Source: Bidens hawaiensis
Lineage: Eukaryota; Streptophyta; Magnoliopsida; Asterales; Asteraceae
Reading direction: 5' to 3'
Assembly (NCBI GenBank): GCA_021521415.1
Contig: JAIQDT010002036.1
Location: forward strand, 310,001-374,000
Length of the DNA: 64,000 nt
Part shown: in pieces, positions 1-11,573 of the stretch
Position numbering within the stretch: position 1 is the first letter of the stretch
Layout of the letters: every line of letters begins with the position of its first letter
Notes under the pieces: generated by a model
The model's input: the letters and a program-made list of their open reading frames with translations, nothing else
Told to the model about the DNA's origin: nothing
Database searches by the model: none
Made by a program: the position numbers and the translations under genes

Positions 1-534
1 GCTGGGCGACGGAGATACCCACGGGTTTTCCAGATTTTCCAGATTTTTGACCCAAAATCGAAGTTTTTGACATGGAAATGCTCGGGATTGAAAGGGGTAT
101 CGATTCCTAGTACTTTTAAACACAAAAGCTTGCATTTTGACACCAAAAATGACGGTTTTTGACCAAGAACACACTTGACACAAAAGTCGGAGTTTTTGCT
201 CGATTCGGGGCGGGTTTTGGTTGTAAAAACGTATGATTTTCAAGAAGATCTTACCGACAACAACGATAAACAGATTGGTGGACTCGAATCTTAGATTGGA
301 TGACTTTCTCTCACTACTCTCTCTCTAGAAGTGGGAGTGTTTGGGTGGGAAGTGTTGGTGGAAATGAAAGAGATGGTGTAAGAATACTTGATTTTCCGCT
401 TAAATACTCGGGTGACTCGGGTTCGGGTTTAGGCTACCGACGGGTCAAGACTAGTCGAGTTCATAAGTTTTTAAACAAACTAAAACTTTTTCAGCAAAAC
501 TTTTATAAACCATTTTCCGAATAATTATTTAAAA

Positions 535-569
<35 letters not shown>

Positions 570-768
570 AAGAACATTTTATTTTTCAAAAACATAAAAA
601 TTAATATTTTCCAGGCGTAAATGTCGTTTTATAAAATAAACATTTCAAATGATAAAAGCAGATTTCTCCAATGATATGGGTTCCGAACTTATCGTCCAGA
701 ACCCCAAAGTGTATAGTTTCCGATGATTCCTTGATTTTTGTCTACCAGTCAAATTCCAGGGCGTTACA
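1..768 (-). repeat. 3' LTR of element 1 (partial)
   Basis: Direct repeat of 7874-8640. On the minus strand it begins TGTAACGCCC, directly after the polypurine tract, and runs off the window. It contains a 29-T tract (28 in the other copy). The short open frame at 300-524 is repeated identically at 8173-8397; it is LTR sequence, not a gene. Confidence 0.93.
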
Positions 769-782
769 TCCTCCCCAACTTA
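769..782 (-). other. Polypurine tract of element 1
   Basis: The minus strand reads gttggggagga immediately before the LTR start TGTAAC. This is the expected site for plus-strand DNA priming. Confidence 0.75.
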
Positions 783-786
783 GGGG

Positions 787-803
787 AATTTCGTCCCGAA
801 ATT
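787..803 (-). other. Conserved hairpin upstream of the polypurine tract (element 1)
   Basis: AATTTCG-GGA-CGAAATT on the minus strand is a perfect 7-bp stem with a 3-nt loop, 18 nt from the LTR. Counterparts lie at 51244-51261 (element 5) and 58505-58521 (element 6), at almost the same spacing. Confidence 0.6.
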
Positions 804-904
804 TAGCTTTTTAGTATACTTGATGCATCGATGATTAAGATTACATGATCCCATGATGACCACTATGCGCCACCACTTCTAATATTCGTCTCAGGCACCA
901 CCCA

Positions 905-1300
905 AATCAAGCCGAAGGGGCTTATATATAGGGTGTACCAGCGGCTAACCCACCACTCCTTCAACCTTACTTGGGTGTTTCCTTCGACTCCTATTAGATC
1001 AATGACACACAGGACGACACACTATTTTCCACTACGAGGCATCATCCTCAAGCTTTACATCAGACATAATCATTTCGGATTGAAGGGGTTTATATATAGG
1101 GTGTACCAGCGGCTAACCCACCACTCCTTCAATCTTCCGCGAATATTACCCTCGGTAATTCTTGAATTCAATGTCTCACAGCTGCCACGCTAACTATAAG
1201 TCCCTAATTCCAGGTTTCGCTTCAGACATATTCAACTCGTGCCGAAGAGGTTTATATATAGGGTGTACCAGCGGCTAACCCACCACTTCTTCAACCTTTG
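905..1300 (-). repeat. Three diverged tandem repeats of about 165 bp
   Basis: The block tatatatagggtgtaccag and the following approximately 30 bases recur at 923, 1091 and 1253 (steps of 168 and 162 bp). They lie in the unusually long region between the gag-pol stop and the polypurine tract. Between copies the sequence is diverged. I see no ORF. Confidence 0.8.
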
Positions 1301-1751
1301 TCGAATATTTCTCTACACGAACCTTGAGTTCACGACTTCTAGTTACACAATAGCATATTGCTTATACACGTATACACCTGTGACCTTGATGTAATTATAT
1401 TCCGGACTATAATTACGAGCTCACCTTGTATCAATGTATAAGCTCTATTGTGTGCGGCTAGAAAATTTGACACGACACCACACACATACACACAACCATG
1501 CTCCATGAATGCAAGAATGAATGACAAATTTTTGGCTTAAATAATGTATAAATTTCCCCAAAATTCATATGATTGAGTAGATATGACTTGTGCTCCCAGC
1601 ATGAGCCCTGAGTAGCCAAATTTGTGGATGCAAATAAAAGAATACTTATAAGCATAATAAGGCAACACGATATTCATTGAATAACACAATTATTTGATAC
1701 ATGCTGCAAATGTTATATTGACTTCTAGACAATAGATTACAAGAATAGAGA
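1301..1751. other. Non-coding 3' UTR of element 1
   Basis: AT-rich sequence between the tandem repeats and the gag-pol stop codon. The small open frames here have no recognisable content. Confidence 0.6.
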
Positions 1752-4700
1752 CTAAGAGAACAGATGAGGGTATTTCTCCTTCATTTGATCTTCGCGTTCC
1801 CATGTAAACTCGGGTCCGCGTTTGTTATTCCATCGAACATTCACAAGCGGTATGCGGCTACGCTTGGTCTTCTTGACCTCGCGATCCAAGATTTCGACGG
1901 GTTCTTCAACAAAAAGCAGATTGTCGTTAATTCGAACCTCGTCGACGGGAATGAGAAGGGCCTCGTCAACAAGACACTTCTTTAACTGCGAAACATGAAA
2001 AACATTGTGAACTCTACCGAGTTCCGGCGGCAGCTCAAGACGATAGGCAACTGGTCCGATCCTTTCAAGGATTTTGAATGGTCCAACATACCTAGGAGCG
2101 AACTTTCCCTTCTTCCCGAAACGGACTACGCCCTTCCAGGGGGAAACTTTCAGCAGAACACGGTCACCAACTTGAAACTCGAGTGGCTTGCGTCGTTTGT
2201 CTGCGTAGTACTTATGCCGACAACGGGCGTCTTTGAGTCGCTGTTGAATGATAGCGATTTGATCGGTTGTTTCCTGTATTAGTTCCGGGCCGATGATCTG
2301 TGAATCCCCGGTCTCGGACCAACACAAGGGTGAGCGACACTTGCGACCGTAAAGAGCTTCAAACGGCGCGCATTTAATAGAAGAGTGGTAACTATTGTTG
2401 TAAGAAAATTCTGCCAGCGGCAGATGAGCTTCCCAACTATTACCGAATTCAAGGATACAAGCTCTCAACATGTCCTCTAGGGTTTGTATGGTCCTCTCGC
2501 TCTGCCCATCAGTTTCTGGATGATAGGAAGAGCTAAGCTTCACACTTGTCCCAAAGGCCTTTTGCAAAGATTTCCAGAACCTGGAAGAAAAACTGCTGTC
2601 GCGATCAGACGTAATGCCCTTAGGCACACCATGACGGGAAACGATCTCACGAATGTATATCCGCGCCAACTTTTCCGTAGTGTAGTCCTCACGAACCGGG
2701 ATAAAGTGAGCGGATTTAGTTAGAATGTCCACAATAACCCAAATTGAGTCATGACCGCTAGGCGTCCGCGGTAGCTTGGTGATGAAATCCATAGCTAACT
2801 CTTCCCACTTCCACTGAGGAATAATAGGTTGCTGAAGCAGCCCAGACGGCCTTCGATGCTCTGTCTTGACTCGCGAACAAGTCAAACATCTCATCACGTA
2901 TAAAGCGATGTCTTTCTTCATCCCGGGCCACCAATAATGAGGTTTAAGATCTTGATACATTTTGCTGCTGCCGGGATGAATCGAGTATCTGGACTTGTGG
3001 GCTTCACTTAGAATAAGCGTTCGAAGAGGCTCAGAGTTTGGGATCCATGCTCGATCAAGAAAATAGAGGATGCCGTCCATCTTGGTTTCGAATTTCTGTT
3101 CGGCTCCACACGACAAAACGCCCTTGAGATCTCCGTTCACAAGCGCCTGATTCTGAGCTTCGCGAATTAAGGAGGGAAGATTGGATTGAATTCGAATAGA
3201 GTGCAGCTGGGTCCTTTCTTTACGACTCAATGCGTCAGCCACCACATTAGCCTTTCCCGGGTGGTAGCGGATTTCACAATCGTAATCGCTGAGAAGTTCG
3301 ACCCAGCGTCGCTGCCTCATGTTCAACTCTTTCTGATGGAGGATGTGCTGCAAGCTCTTGTGGTCGGTATAGATGACACACTTCGTGCCGTACAGGTAGT
3401 GTCTCCAGATTTTTAAGGCAAACACCACAGCACCCAACTCGAGGTCATGCGTGGCGTAGTTCTTTTCGTGCACCTTGAGTTGTCGAGAAGCGTAAGCGAT
3501 GACCTTCCCTCGTTGCATTAAAACGCAACCGAGGCCTTGATTTGAAGCATCGCAATAAACGGTAAAGTCATCGTCACCTTCCGGAAGCGATAGAATCGGT
3601 GCACGGCAAAGTTTATTCTTCAGAGTTTGGAAGGCTTCCTCTTGATCTCGTCCCCACACGAAGGGTTCTCCCTTCTGAGTCAGAGTGGTCAAAGGCAAGG
3701 CAATCCTGGAGAAGTTTGAGATAAATCGGCGGTAGTAACCAGCCAATCCAAGAAATGAACGGATTTCGGTAGGTGTTTTAGGCGCTACCCAATTTCTGAT
3801 GGCTTCTACCTTGGCAGGGTCGACGTGTATGCCGTCGACATTGATAACATGTCCCAAGAATTGAACTTCCTTTAGCCAAAATTCGCACTTGGAGAACTTG
3901 GCATATAGTTGTTCCTTCCTGAGAAGCTCCAAAATAAGCCTGAGATGAAGCTCATGATCGGTCCTCGAACGAGAATAAATGAGAATATCGTCTATGAAAA
4001 CAATGACAAACTGGTCGAGATATGGACGGCAAACGCGATTCATCAGATCCATGAAAATGGCGGGGGCATTGGTCATTCCAAAAGGCATAACCATGAACTC
4101 GTAATGACCGTAACGAGTTCGGAACGCAGTTTTCGGGATATCCTCTTCCAGAACACGCAATTGATGGTAACCAGAACGCAGATCGATCTTAGAGAAAAAC
4201 GTAGCACCCTGAAGCTGATCAAAGAGATCATCAATTCTCGGTAACGGGTACCGGTTTTTGATGGTCAGTTTATTAAGCTCCCGATAGTCAATGCACATAC
4301 GGAAAGTCCCATCCTTCTTTTTGACGAAGAGTACTGGGGCTCCCCATGGAGACGAGCTAGGGCGAATGAATCCCTTGCCAAGAAGTTCTTGAAGCTGATT
4401 CGATAATTCTTGAAGTTCCAGCGGAGCTAGACGATAAGGAGACTTAGCAACAGGGAGAGCACCAGGAATAAGATCGATACGAAATTCCACCTGCCTGCTA
4501 GGAGGAAGTCCAGGCAGCTCATCGGGAAAAACATCAGAAAATTCACGCACGACAGGGAAGTCCTGCAGTCTCTTGACCTTGGATTCCTTGAGAGTAACAC
4601 GGGCTAGAAATGCGGGATACTTCTTTTGAAGGTACCGACTGGCTTTTAAGCAAGAAACGATTCTTAGGCATCCACCCGACCTATCCCCTTGAATGGTTAG

Positions 4701-6203
4701 AATTTCACCAGAAGACAGAGGGATACGAATAAGTTTCTCGGCGCAGATTACTTCCGCGCGATTGCTAGACAGCCAGTCCATTCCCACAACTAGATCGAAG
4801 CTTCCAAGACGAAAAGGTATAAGGTCAATACTGAACGATGTGGTGACAAGAGTAAGGGTGCAATATCGAATGACAGACCTCACTTGTGTGGACTCTCCAC
4901 TAGCAAGTTCAACAACCAAGGCAGGTTCCAACTCGGAAATTTTTAATTTCAGCAAAGGAACCAATTCGCAAGAGACAAAACTCCTATCAGCTCCTGTATC
5001 AAATAGGACAGACACCCAATTGTTGTTAAGAGTAAACGTACCAGTAATAACATCGGGGTTTTGGCGTGCTTCGGCAGCTCCAATGGTGAAGGCCCTCCCG
5101 CGAGCCGGAGGAACGTTGGTGACGCGAGGGCATCGATTTCTGTAATGGTCCATCGCGCCACACTCGAAGCAGCCTCGAGCAGGGTTAGGCTGAGGGTTAG
5201 CATTCCCCACAGCCAATTGGTTGCCAGGACTCCTGCAGCGCTCCACCAGGTGTCCGAATCGTCCACAATTTGTGCACTTGCGGCACAACTCACTTGTTGG
5301 GTGATGATAAGAACATAAGTTGCACTTGGGATGCGGCCCAGTATATTCCTTTCTCGGTCTTCCCTGAACTGTTGCGGCTGAAACGGGGGCCATGGAGTTG
5401 ATAGGCGTAGCACCAGTGATCGCAGTTAAGTAGGTCGCTTTCCGCTTCCTATTGTTCCCCTTTTTCGCTTTCCCATCGGAAGATTTGCCCTTATCCTGAT
5501 GCAAAACACCGGACCTGAGCTGTTCCCTGGTCAAACGGGCAGTGAGATCGATCACGGCCTTAAGTGTAGTGGGGTCAACTGCAACCGCAATGCCCCTCAT
5601 AGAGTCCGGAAGACCGCTGATGTATTGCTCGACAGCGCGTGAAGCTGGGGTAACCATGTGGGGCACCAATAGGGAGAGTTCATGAAATCTCTCCGTGTAC
5701 TTCATGTGATCGGCGCCCTTCATCGTGTGCGCCCTAAACTCAGCCTCCAATTTCTGGAGTTCGGTTCTCGGAACGAACTCCTGCGTGACTAGCTCAACAA
5801 ACTCGGCCCAGGGCAAGGCTAAGACCGCGTCTCGCCCCCTGGTTCTAATCTCGATATTCCACCACGTGAGAGCCCGTTTGTGGAACATACTCGCCGCGAA
5901 TTTGACCCTGAGTTCATCCGGGCAAGAGCACATGTTGAATGAAGCTTCGACTTTCTCGAACCACTGGAGAAGACCAGCAGCTCCCTCGGATCCATTAAAG
6001 CTCGTAGGCCCAGTGTTAGTAAAAGCCTTATAGAGCCTGTCGGCCTGAAGAGTAGGATTCGGTTCTGGGGCTTGTGGCGCACCCGAGGTTCCTTCTTGCC
6101 TTAGGTTGTTAACCAGACCCGGAAGAACTGCTGCAATTTGCTGCGCTATGATGGCAGCGAGGTCAGCAGGGTCAGCATTGACGGACGAGCGACGAGGAGG
6201 CAT
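1752..6203 (-). CDS. gag-pol: Gag-pol polyprotein, Tekay-like, intact
   Basis: Single frame of 1483 aa from MPPRRSS, a typical start for this family. The frame stays open upstream to 6320, but a start at 6203 fits the 237-nt leader from the primer site. Domains in order: gag, about 60-250; two CCHC knuckles, [14 protein letters not shown] near 311 and [14 protein letters not shown] near 345; aspartic protease, FDTGADRSF, near 399; reverse transcriptase, [17 protein letters not shown] near 637 and [10 protein letters not shown] near 735; RNase H, CDASNQG near 885, TDHKSL and ADALSR; integrase with an HHCC zinc module and DDE residues in MDFITKLP (about 1140), SDRD (about 1201) and DGQSER (about 1234); then a chromodomain ending FTWERED near 1465. 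All catalytic residues I can check are present. The enzymes copy element RNA into DNA and integrate it; the chromodomain is thought to steer insertion to marked chromatin. Confidence 0.95.
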   Translation of the reverse strand: MPPRRSSVNADPADLAAIIAQQIAAVLPGLVNNLRQEGTSGAPQAPEPNPTLQADRLYKAFTNTGPTSFNGSEGAAGLLQWFEKVEASFNMCSCPDELRVKFAASMFHKRALTWWNIEIRTRGRDAVLALPWAEFVELVTQEFVPRTELQKLEAEFRAHTMKGADHMKYTERFHELSLLVPHMVTPASRAVEQYISGLPDSMRGIAVAVDPTTLKAVIDLTARLTREQLRSGVLHQDKGKSSDGKAKKGNNRKRKATYLTAITGATPINSMAPVSAATVQGRPRKEYTGPHPKCNLCSYHHPTSELCRKCTNCGRFGHLVERCRSPGNQLAVGNANPQPNPARGCFECGAMDHYRNRCPRVTNVPPARGRAFTIGAAEARQNPDVITGTFTLNNNWVSVLFDTGADRSFVSCELVPLLKLKISELEPALVVELASGESTQVRSVIRYCTLTLVTTSFSIDLIPFRLGSFDLVVGMDWLSSNRAEVICAEKLIRIPLSSGEILTIQGDRSGGCLRIVSCLKASRYLQKKYPAFLARVTLKESKVKRLQDFPVVREFSDVFPDELPGLPPSRQVEFRIDLIPGALPVAKSPYRLAPLELQELSNQLQELLGKGFIRPSSSPWGAPVLFVKKKDGTFRMCIDYRELNKLTIKNRYPLPRIDDLFDQLQGATFFSKIDLRSGYHQLRVLEEDIPKTAFRTRYGHYEFMVMPFGMTNAPAIFMDLMNRVCRPYLDQFVIVFIDDILIYSRSRTDHELHLRLILELLRKEQLYAKFSKCEFWLKEVQFLGHVINVDGIHVDPAKVEAIRNWVAPKTPTEIRSFLGLAGYYRRFISNFSRIALPLTTLTQKGEPFVWGRDQEEAFQTLKNKLCRAPILSLPEGDDDFTVYCDASNQGLGCVLMQRGKVIAYASRQLKVHEKNYATHDLELGAVVFALKIWRHYLYGTKCVIYTDHKSLQHILHQKELNMRQRRWVELLSDYDCEIRYHPGKANVVADALSRKERTQLHSIRIQSNLPSLIREAQNQALVNGDLKGVLSCGAEQKFETKMDGILYFLDRAWIPNSEPLRTLILSEAHKSRYSIHPGSSKMYQDLKPHYWWPGMKKDIALYVMRCLTCSRVKTEHRRPSGLLQQPIIPQWKWEELAMDFITKLPRTPSGHDSIWVIVDILTKSAHFIPVREDYTTEKLARIYIREIVSRHGVPKGITSDRDSSFSSRFWKSLQKAFGTSVKLSSSYHPETDGQSERTIQTLEDMLRACILEFGNSWEAHLPLAEFSYNNSYHSSIKCAPFEALYGRKCRSPLCWSETGDSQIIGPELIQETTDQIAIIQQRLKDARCRHKYYADKRRKPLEFQVGDRVLLKVSPWKGVVRFGKKGKFAPRYVGPFKILERIGPVAYRLELPPELGRVHNVFHVSQLKKCLVDEALLIPVDEVRINDNLLFVEEPVEILDREVKKTKRSRIPLVNVRWNNKRGPEFTWEREDQMKEKYPHLFS

Positions 6204-6420
6204 TCTGAAAAAGAAAAAGAACGCGCAAGAATGATACCGGGAATAAGAATAACAGGATAAGTAATAGCCAAAGAATACATCGCTACGATAGACACAATTA
6301 AAGATGCAGCACATAAGCACATAGCAAGCACATAAGTGTGGGCGTGTGATAGTGATGCATGAATTATCTAGAGTTAAGGGTCCTAGGTTATAGTCTAGGT
6401 CGGTTTCCTAATTCCCTATA

Positions 6421-6440
6421 ACCATTGGCTCTGATACCAA
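6421..6440 (-). other. Primer-binding site of element 1
   Basis: The minus strand reads TTGGTATCAGAGCCAATGGT two bases after the LTR end TGTGACA. This is the plant tRNA-iMet-complementary primer site for minus-strand synthesis. Confidence 0.9.
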
Positions 6441-6800
6441 TCTGTCACACCCCGGTCGTAATGGCGGAAAACCGAGGCGTGGCGACTAGGTCGTGATTGA
6501 TTGAGCACAATAGTATAAAAGTCTAAATGCATAAACATAACCAAACTGTCAAATATTACATCATCCAGGTAACATGAAACAAATTGTTTTAATACAAAAT
6601 ATCAAGTTTCCAAACAACTCCTAGCCTAGCCTTCATCTCTCTAAGGCCTCTATCAGCTATTAGCTACTTCCTGCTTCATTTCCTGAAAACATGTAATAAA
6701 ACGTCAACTACAAAAAGTAGATGAGTGAATTCATAGGTTAACTAATACTGTAGTGATAAGCCCTACACAAGACCACACTATGCTACTTGATTTCCTTGAT

Positions 6801-7035
6801 GGTAACCCAAATCGATCACTTTGGGTACCATGAGAGAATTCTAAAGCGTACTTTAGTATCTCTTGGATTCCTAATCGATCACTTAGGAGATCCTTCGGAT
6901 CCTTAATCGAACACTTAAGAGATCCTTCGGATTCTTAATCGAACACTTAAGAACCCCATAGGTCACGTGTATTCTAAATCGATCACTTTAGAATCCCACA
7001 TCTAGTGACGGCCTGTCTACCAATCGACCACTTGG
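6801..7035. repeat. Array of hairpins with a constant loop and covarying stems
   Basis: Six short inverted repeats share the loop TCG(A/T or C)(C)AC, mostly tcgatcac or tcgaacac. The stems differ but remain complementary: acccaaa/tttgggt (6801-6829), tcctaa/ttagga (6865-6893), cttaa/ttaag (6897-6923), tcttaa/ttaaga (6933-6952), attctaaa/tttagaat (6971-6994), ccaa/ttgg (7020-7035). A further stem, ctaaag/ctttag, lies at 6841-6856. The spacer agatccttcggat recurs. Confidence 0.8.
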
Positions 7036-7597
7036 AGATCAAACCTATGCACTATTGTGACCTATATTGCCACTGTTCACACGATCACAAGACTGACCAA
7101 TGAATAATGTGTTTTCATGATAAAGTATAACGGGTACATGACTTTGATTTCCAAACGTCCAATGTTCCCTAAACGCTGAGTGATTCCCATATTTACTCCT
7201 GAATATTTGATTATGCATACACAACTTCCGAGAAAGTTAAGGTACGCGTAACCTGCCATGATTACTTGTTTTCCCAATGTTCATTGTTTGCAAAAGATTT
7301 GTCAAGTGTTTATGATAATTAATGTTTGAATAAATGTGTTTTGTCAAAACGTGTACATTTACCATGTTTTCACCCCCAATGATTTGAAAGGCTTTAAAAG
7401 AAAAATGGGGGCTATGAACTCACCTTGTTGACTAGGTGTGGTTGCTAGGGCGGTCGGGTGCTGTCAAACGTCGATCCTCTAAGTCTAGACAAGGACATAA
7501 TAAGTTAACAACACAGTTTAAGTCTAAGAGTGTAAGCCTTACACGATCTCGAGCAAAAACTAGGTTTTAAAGACGAAACAGCTTGGTTCTGACCTGA

Positions 7598-7869
7598 TTC
7601 GATCGAATAGGAACACATTCGATCGAATAGACACACATTCGATCGAATGGACACACATTCGATCGAATAGACACACATTCGATCGAATAGAAACACATTC
7701 GATCGAATAGACAGACGTTCGATCGAATACGAAGCTCATTCGGTCGAATGAGTTGGAGACCATTCGGTTGCTTTCCTATTCGGTCGACTGGACTGGTTCG
7801 ATCGACACATTCGATCGAATGAACTGATTCGATCGACTGGTTCGATCGAATGAACTGATTCGATCGACT
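7598..7869. repeat. 20-bp repeat array built on palindrome TTCGATCGAA
   Basis: Seven units of about 20 bp, attcgatcgaatagacacac with small variants, run from 7598 to about 7735. Degenerate units (ttcggtcgaatg, ttcgatcgactg) follow to 7869. The core is a perfect 10-bp palindrome. The array lies inside the element 1 LTR. Confidence 0.9.
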
Positions 7870-8408
7870 GAAAGCTGGGCGACGGAGATACCCACGGGTT
7901 TTCCAGATTTTCCAGATTTTTGACCCAAAATCGAAGTTTTTGACATGGAAATGCTCGGGATTGAAAGGGGTATCGATTCCTAGTACTTTTAAACACAAAA
8001 GCTTGCATTTTGACACCAAAAATGACGGTTTTTGACCAAGAACACACTTGACACAAAAGTCGGAGTTTTTGCTCGATTCGGGGCGGGTTTTGGTTGTAAA
8101 AACGTATGATTTTCAAGAAGATCTTACCGACAACAACGATAAACAGATTGGTGGACTCGAATCTTAGATTGGATGACTTTCTCTCACTACTCTCTCTCTA
8201 GAAGTGGGAGTGTTTGGGTGGGAAGTGTTGGTGGAAATGAAAGAGATGGTGTAAGAATACTTGATTTTCCGCTTAAATACTCGGGTGACTCGGGTTCGGG
8301 TTTAGGCTACCGACGGGTCAAGACTAGTCGAGTTCATAAGTTTTTAAACAAACTAAAACTTTTTCAGCAAAACTTTTATAAACCATTTTCCGAATAATTA
8401 TTTAAAAT

Positions 8409-8441
<33 letters not shown>

Positions 8442-8640
8442 AAGAACATTTTATTTTTCAAAAACATAAAAATTAATATTTTCCAGGCGTAAATGTCGTT
8501 TTATAAAATAAACATTTCAAATGATAAAAGCAGATTTCTCCAATGATATGGGTTCCGAACTTATCGTCCAGAACCCCAAAGTGTATAGTTTCCGATGATT
8601 CCTTGATTTTTGTCTACCAGTCAAATTCCAGGGCGTTACA

Positions 8641-9989
8641 AAATGAGTCTTGAAAAGCGTGCCAACGAGTGTTGAAGATTGGCGTTCATTGATTTGAGTG
8701 ACAAGAAAGGAGTGTCGAGAAAAAGAGCTCGAATCACTAGGGTTTTCTTAAGCCTTTAAGGTAAGGCTTAAAACGCCAATGAATATAATAAAATATTATA
8801 AAAGCTTAAACCTTTAGTCGGGGATATATTCGACACCTCGATAAATATAAAAAGAAACATAACAAAGAAAGAGTAAAAGATATGTTGTAGTAGATATATA
8901 TATATATATGCAAGTATATATATTCTTTGTTATGTAAATATTATTTAAGTAATAATGAGTATTCTTTAATAATAAAAGAAAAGAATACGTTTCTTTGAGA
9001 AGAAGAAATGTCGGGTGTTTATAAATAAACTAAAGTTTTATAATTACTTTTAAACTAAAGATTTTCAAGTAAAAGAGACCTATGAACTAAAGGTTCATCG
9101 AGGTAGAGTTATAAAATAAGACTAAAGGTCTTAAGCCGAATTGTATACCGGACTAAAAAATGGTTATACTCGTAGTATAGGTGCGACATAGCAAGGGAAA
9201 GACCTTCGGATGGCGTTGAAGCCGATCCCAAAGCGATAAGGTGAATACGCCCCCAAACTTTTAAACTTGTTTCAAAATGATTCAAATATGTTATATGAAA
9301 ATGATTACAAGGGACTACTTGTCCCTAAAACCATTATAAATGAAAGTATAAACCTAGCCCTCAGGCTGTGGTATACGTGTGTCTGGATCCTTACATATGT
9401 GGTAGTACGCGATGGGAACATCGCACCACCCTGATCGTAGGACGCTTTCCCACGGGAAGTACGATCATTGTGTATACTTACGGGTACGTAACTAAGTCGA
9501 ACTCTGTGGTGTTTGTTGAGGTGACCTAGAGTAGAGACTTGAAGTTATAAATGTGTTATTTAACTTTGTTATTCCTAAGCCACGATGGGCCGAGGCAGGC
9601 GTAGTCTCGAGGGGTAATAAAGTAAAAAGAAAATGTTTTAGTATTAGCGTGTTCACGAGCATTCATTGCTGACGTATTTTATTTACATTTTGCAGGTGAA
9701 CAAGATTAGAGCTTGGAATGTCGAAGTGGTATTTATATATCCGATGGCTCGGATTTGTTTTGTATAAACTTAGAATATTAAATGATGGTTTTGTAAGCAT
9801 AAAACAAATAATCTTTTGAAATTGATTGGGAATCCTTTAAAATCCCGACTTATATATATATGTAAATATTTACAACGTTAATCCACAAGTTTTATAAGTC
9901 TTCCGCTAATATAACGCAACTCTGAATTATTGACAAATATGGTACCAACTGTTGGGTCTCACTCCTAGGCCTAAGATGGGGGTGTGACA
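8641..9989 (+). repeat. 5' LTR of element 2, 3' portion
   Basis: It ends gggggtgtgaca at 9989, next to the primer site. Its first 570 bases match 13284-13947. The start was displaced by element 1. It holds a short (TA)n tract near 8895-8910, much longer in the 3' copy. I see no gene here. Confidence 0.85.
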
Positions 9990-9991
9990 GG

Positions 9992-10009
9992 TTGGTATCA
10001 GAGCCATTG
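9992..10009 (+). other. Primer-binding site of element 2
   Basis: TTGGTATCAGAGCCATTG, two bases after the LTR end: a tRNA-iMet-type primer site. Confidence 0.88.
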
Positions 10010-10149
10010 ATCTTAGCGAATTGGGTATCATAAAACAATATCCAACCTTTGATCCAAGTATAAGAAATAATTGATTATTTGTTTTAGGGATAAGATAGGC
10101 TGGTAACCTTTTCTTTCCCTCTACATTCTATACCACCTATAAATATTAG

Positions 10150-11326
10150 ATGTCATTCAAAAGTTGGATGGAGAACTATGTACGAAAAGCAAAAGAGGCT
10201 GAAATCGCCGAACCTTTTCCTGAGGACAACATGAGTGATGGTTACTATGAAGCATACTTCGATCAAGATGTGGAAAATGACTTAACCAAACCCGTGTACT
10301 ACCCCAAAAGTAGGCACTATCCAATAGACGTTCCCGATAGTCCACCAAAACAAAGAATCGAACCACCAAGGCACTCATGCTACCATCCACCAACAACACC
10401 CTTGTATAAACCCACTGAAGTACCAACGTACCAACGCTCGGAAATCCCACATCACAAGTTCCACAGTACTACCCAACTGGATACCTACCAAATCCATACC
10501 CGTCCTATGCCTTCCTCTCAAACCGACCAATAAAGGAAGAAGCAAGATCACCATCCTCTGACTGGATGCAGTGCCACTCTGAGTAACGAAGGTGGCATAC
10601 CGGAAGCTCCACTCTTAATGAAGTCAACTCTAAACCCAAAAATGACGAAGGGTCGTCTCGCAAGCCTAGGATGAGGGTAATGATGCCCTACGAAATTTCA
10701 AAATGCCCCCAATGATCAACGAGAACACCCAACATCTGGAGGAGGAAGAACCAATGGAAGAAGAGGAACCAGAAGAGGAGGAGGATCCCGAAGAAGAGGA
10801 GAATCCTGAGGAAGAGTCTAAAAAGGAAGAAGAGCATCCCAATAACCCTAATGAGATATCAACAACAATGGATGGATCACTCACTTCCCAAAACCCGAGC
10901 TATGGTTCTGTTGACCCATATGTTAAATATCTCGAAGCTCTCAGTAACCAAGCTTCGTCAAGCTTCCCACCGTTTCAAGGAGAAATTCCCTAGATTCAAG
11001 AGCAAGATGATGAGATCCGAGAACAAAACCAAGCTGCTAAAGCTTTCTTCTACCTTTCATCCGACATGACTGATGTCCTGTATCCAGAACCAAGAAATCA
11101 CTATGAGATGGTGATATTGGGTTACCGTGACCCACCTACACAGTATGGATACCCCAACAAAGTCCCACAGTCGTATGAAGAACACTTTGACCGTGCTCTC
11201 CATGAGATAGATGATTGGAGAAAGAAGGTGGCTGGTGAAGGTAAAAAAAAGAAGAAGATGGGAGAAAAGCTTCTTCACAAGTGTAACAAGCTAACAAAAG
11301 TGGTGAAAAAGTTCTTAAAGGATTGA
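10150..11326 (+). pseudogene. Acidic ORF upstream of gag (element 2), broken
   Basis: A first piece (10150-10533, 127 aa) opens MSFKSWMENYVRKAKEAEIA and is rich in Tyr, Pro and His. After a stop and a frame change, a second piece runs 10703-11326. It carries a glutamate run (about 10737-10830), then QASSSFPPFQGEIP and a single in-frame TAG at 10991, and ends in a lysine-rich tail (KKKKKMGEKLLHKC). I do not recognise the family. Its place between primer site and gag suggests either an N-terminal extension of gag or a separate accessory protein of this lineage. Highly acidic then basic composition fits a nucleic-acid or chaperone-like role, but that is only an inference. Confidence 0.55.
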
Positions 11327-11429
11327 AGTGATGAAGAAGGAGACAAGATGGAAGTATGTGTAAAATAGTTGTATATGTTATACTTATAATAAAGAACGTT
11401 GAGACGTTCTTATGTAAAGATAAGTCTAT

Positions 11430-11431
11430 AA

Positions 11432-11469
<38 letters not shown>

Positions 11470-11570
11470 TATGACATGTTATATATATATATATCCTTGT
11501 GTTGTACAATAAAATATATATCAATTATGATATATATTGTGATGAATAAAATGTTGTATTAAGAAACAAA
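11430..11570. repeat. TA-rich microsatellite
   Basis: A pure (TA)n run at about 11434-11467, then more tatata tracts to 11540, separating the acidic ORF from gag. Confidence 0.85.
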
Positions 11571-11573
11571 AAT

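Larger units (their letters stand above)
1..8640 (-). mobile_element. Element 1: Ty3 Tekay/Del-like chromovirus, near-complete
   Basis: Read on the minus strand, this runs 5' LTR (6443-8640), primer site, gag-pol, long 3' UTR, polypurine tract and 3' LTR, whose far end lies left of the window. One uninterrupted frame encodes gag, protease, RT, RNase H, integrase and a C-terminal chromodomain, the order of Ty3/gypsy chromoviruses. The approximately 2.2-kb LTR and domain order suit the Tekay (Del) lineage. The visible 768 bases of the 3' LTR match 7874-8640 with only a one-base poly-T length difference, so the insertion is very recent. It lies inside the 5' LTR of element 2. The expected duplication is AAATG at 8641-8645, but the partner copy is outside the window. 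Confidence 0.93.
6443..8640 (-). repeat. 5' LTR of element 1, complete (2198 bp)
   Basis: On the plus strand it runs from TGTCACACCCC to GGGCGTTACA, with short imperfect terminal inverted repeats. It borders the primer site at 6441 and, at its other end, element 2 LTR sequence. It should carry the promoter for gag-pol on the minus strand. It contains a hairpin array (6801-7035), a 20-bp palindrome array (7598-7869) and a 28-T tract at about 8410. Confidence 0.93.

Noticed and set aside
300..524. 74-aa open frame, identical at 8173-8397
   Set aside because: It lies in both LTRs of element 1; duplication comes from the LTR, not from a gene.
4693..5145. 150-aa plus-strand frame and others within 1764-6033
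   Set aside because: Antisense shadows of the intact minus-strand gag-pol.
7598..7740. Regular 20-bp palindromic repeats resembling a CRISPR array
   Set aside because: The spacers are themselves repeats, the DNA is a plant LTR, and no cas gene is present.
7505..8116. Overlapping minus-strand open frames of repeated SIECVSIRSNV-type peptide
   Set aside because: By-product of the 20-bp repeat array (not a multiple of three, so all frames open).
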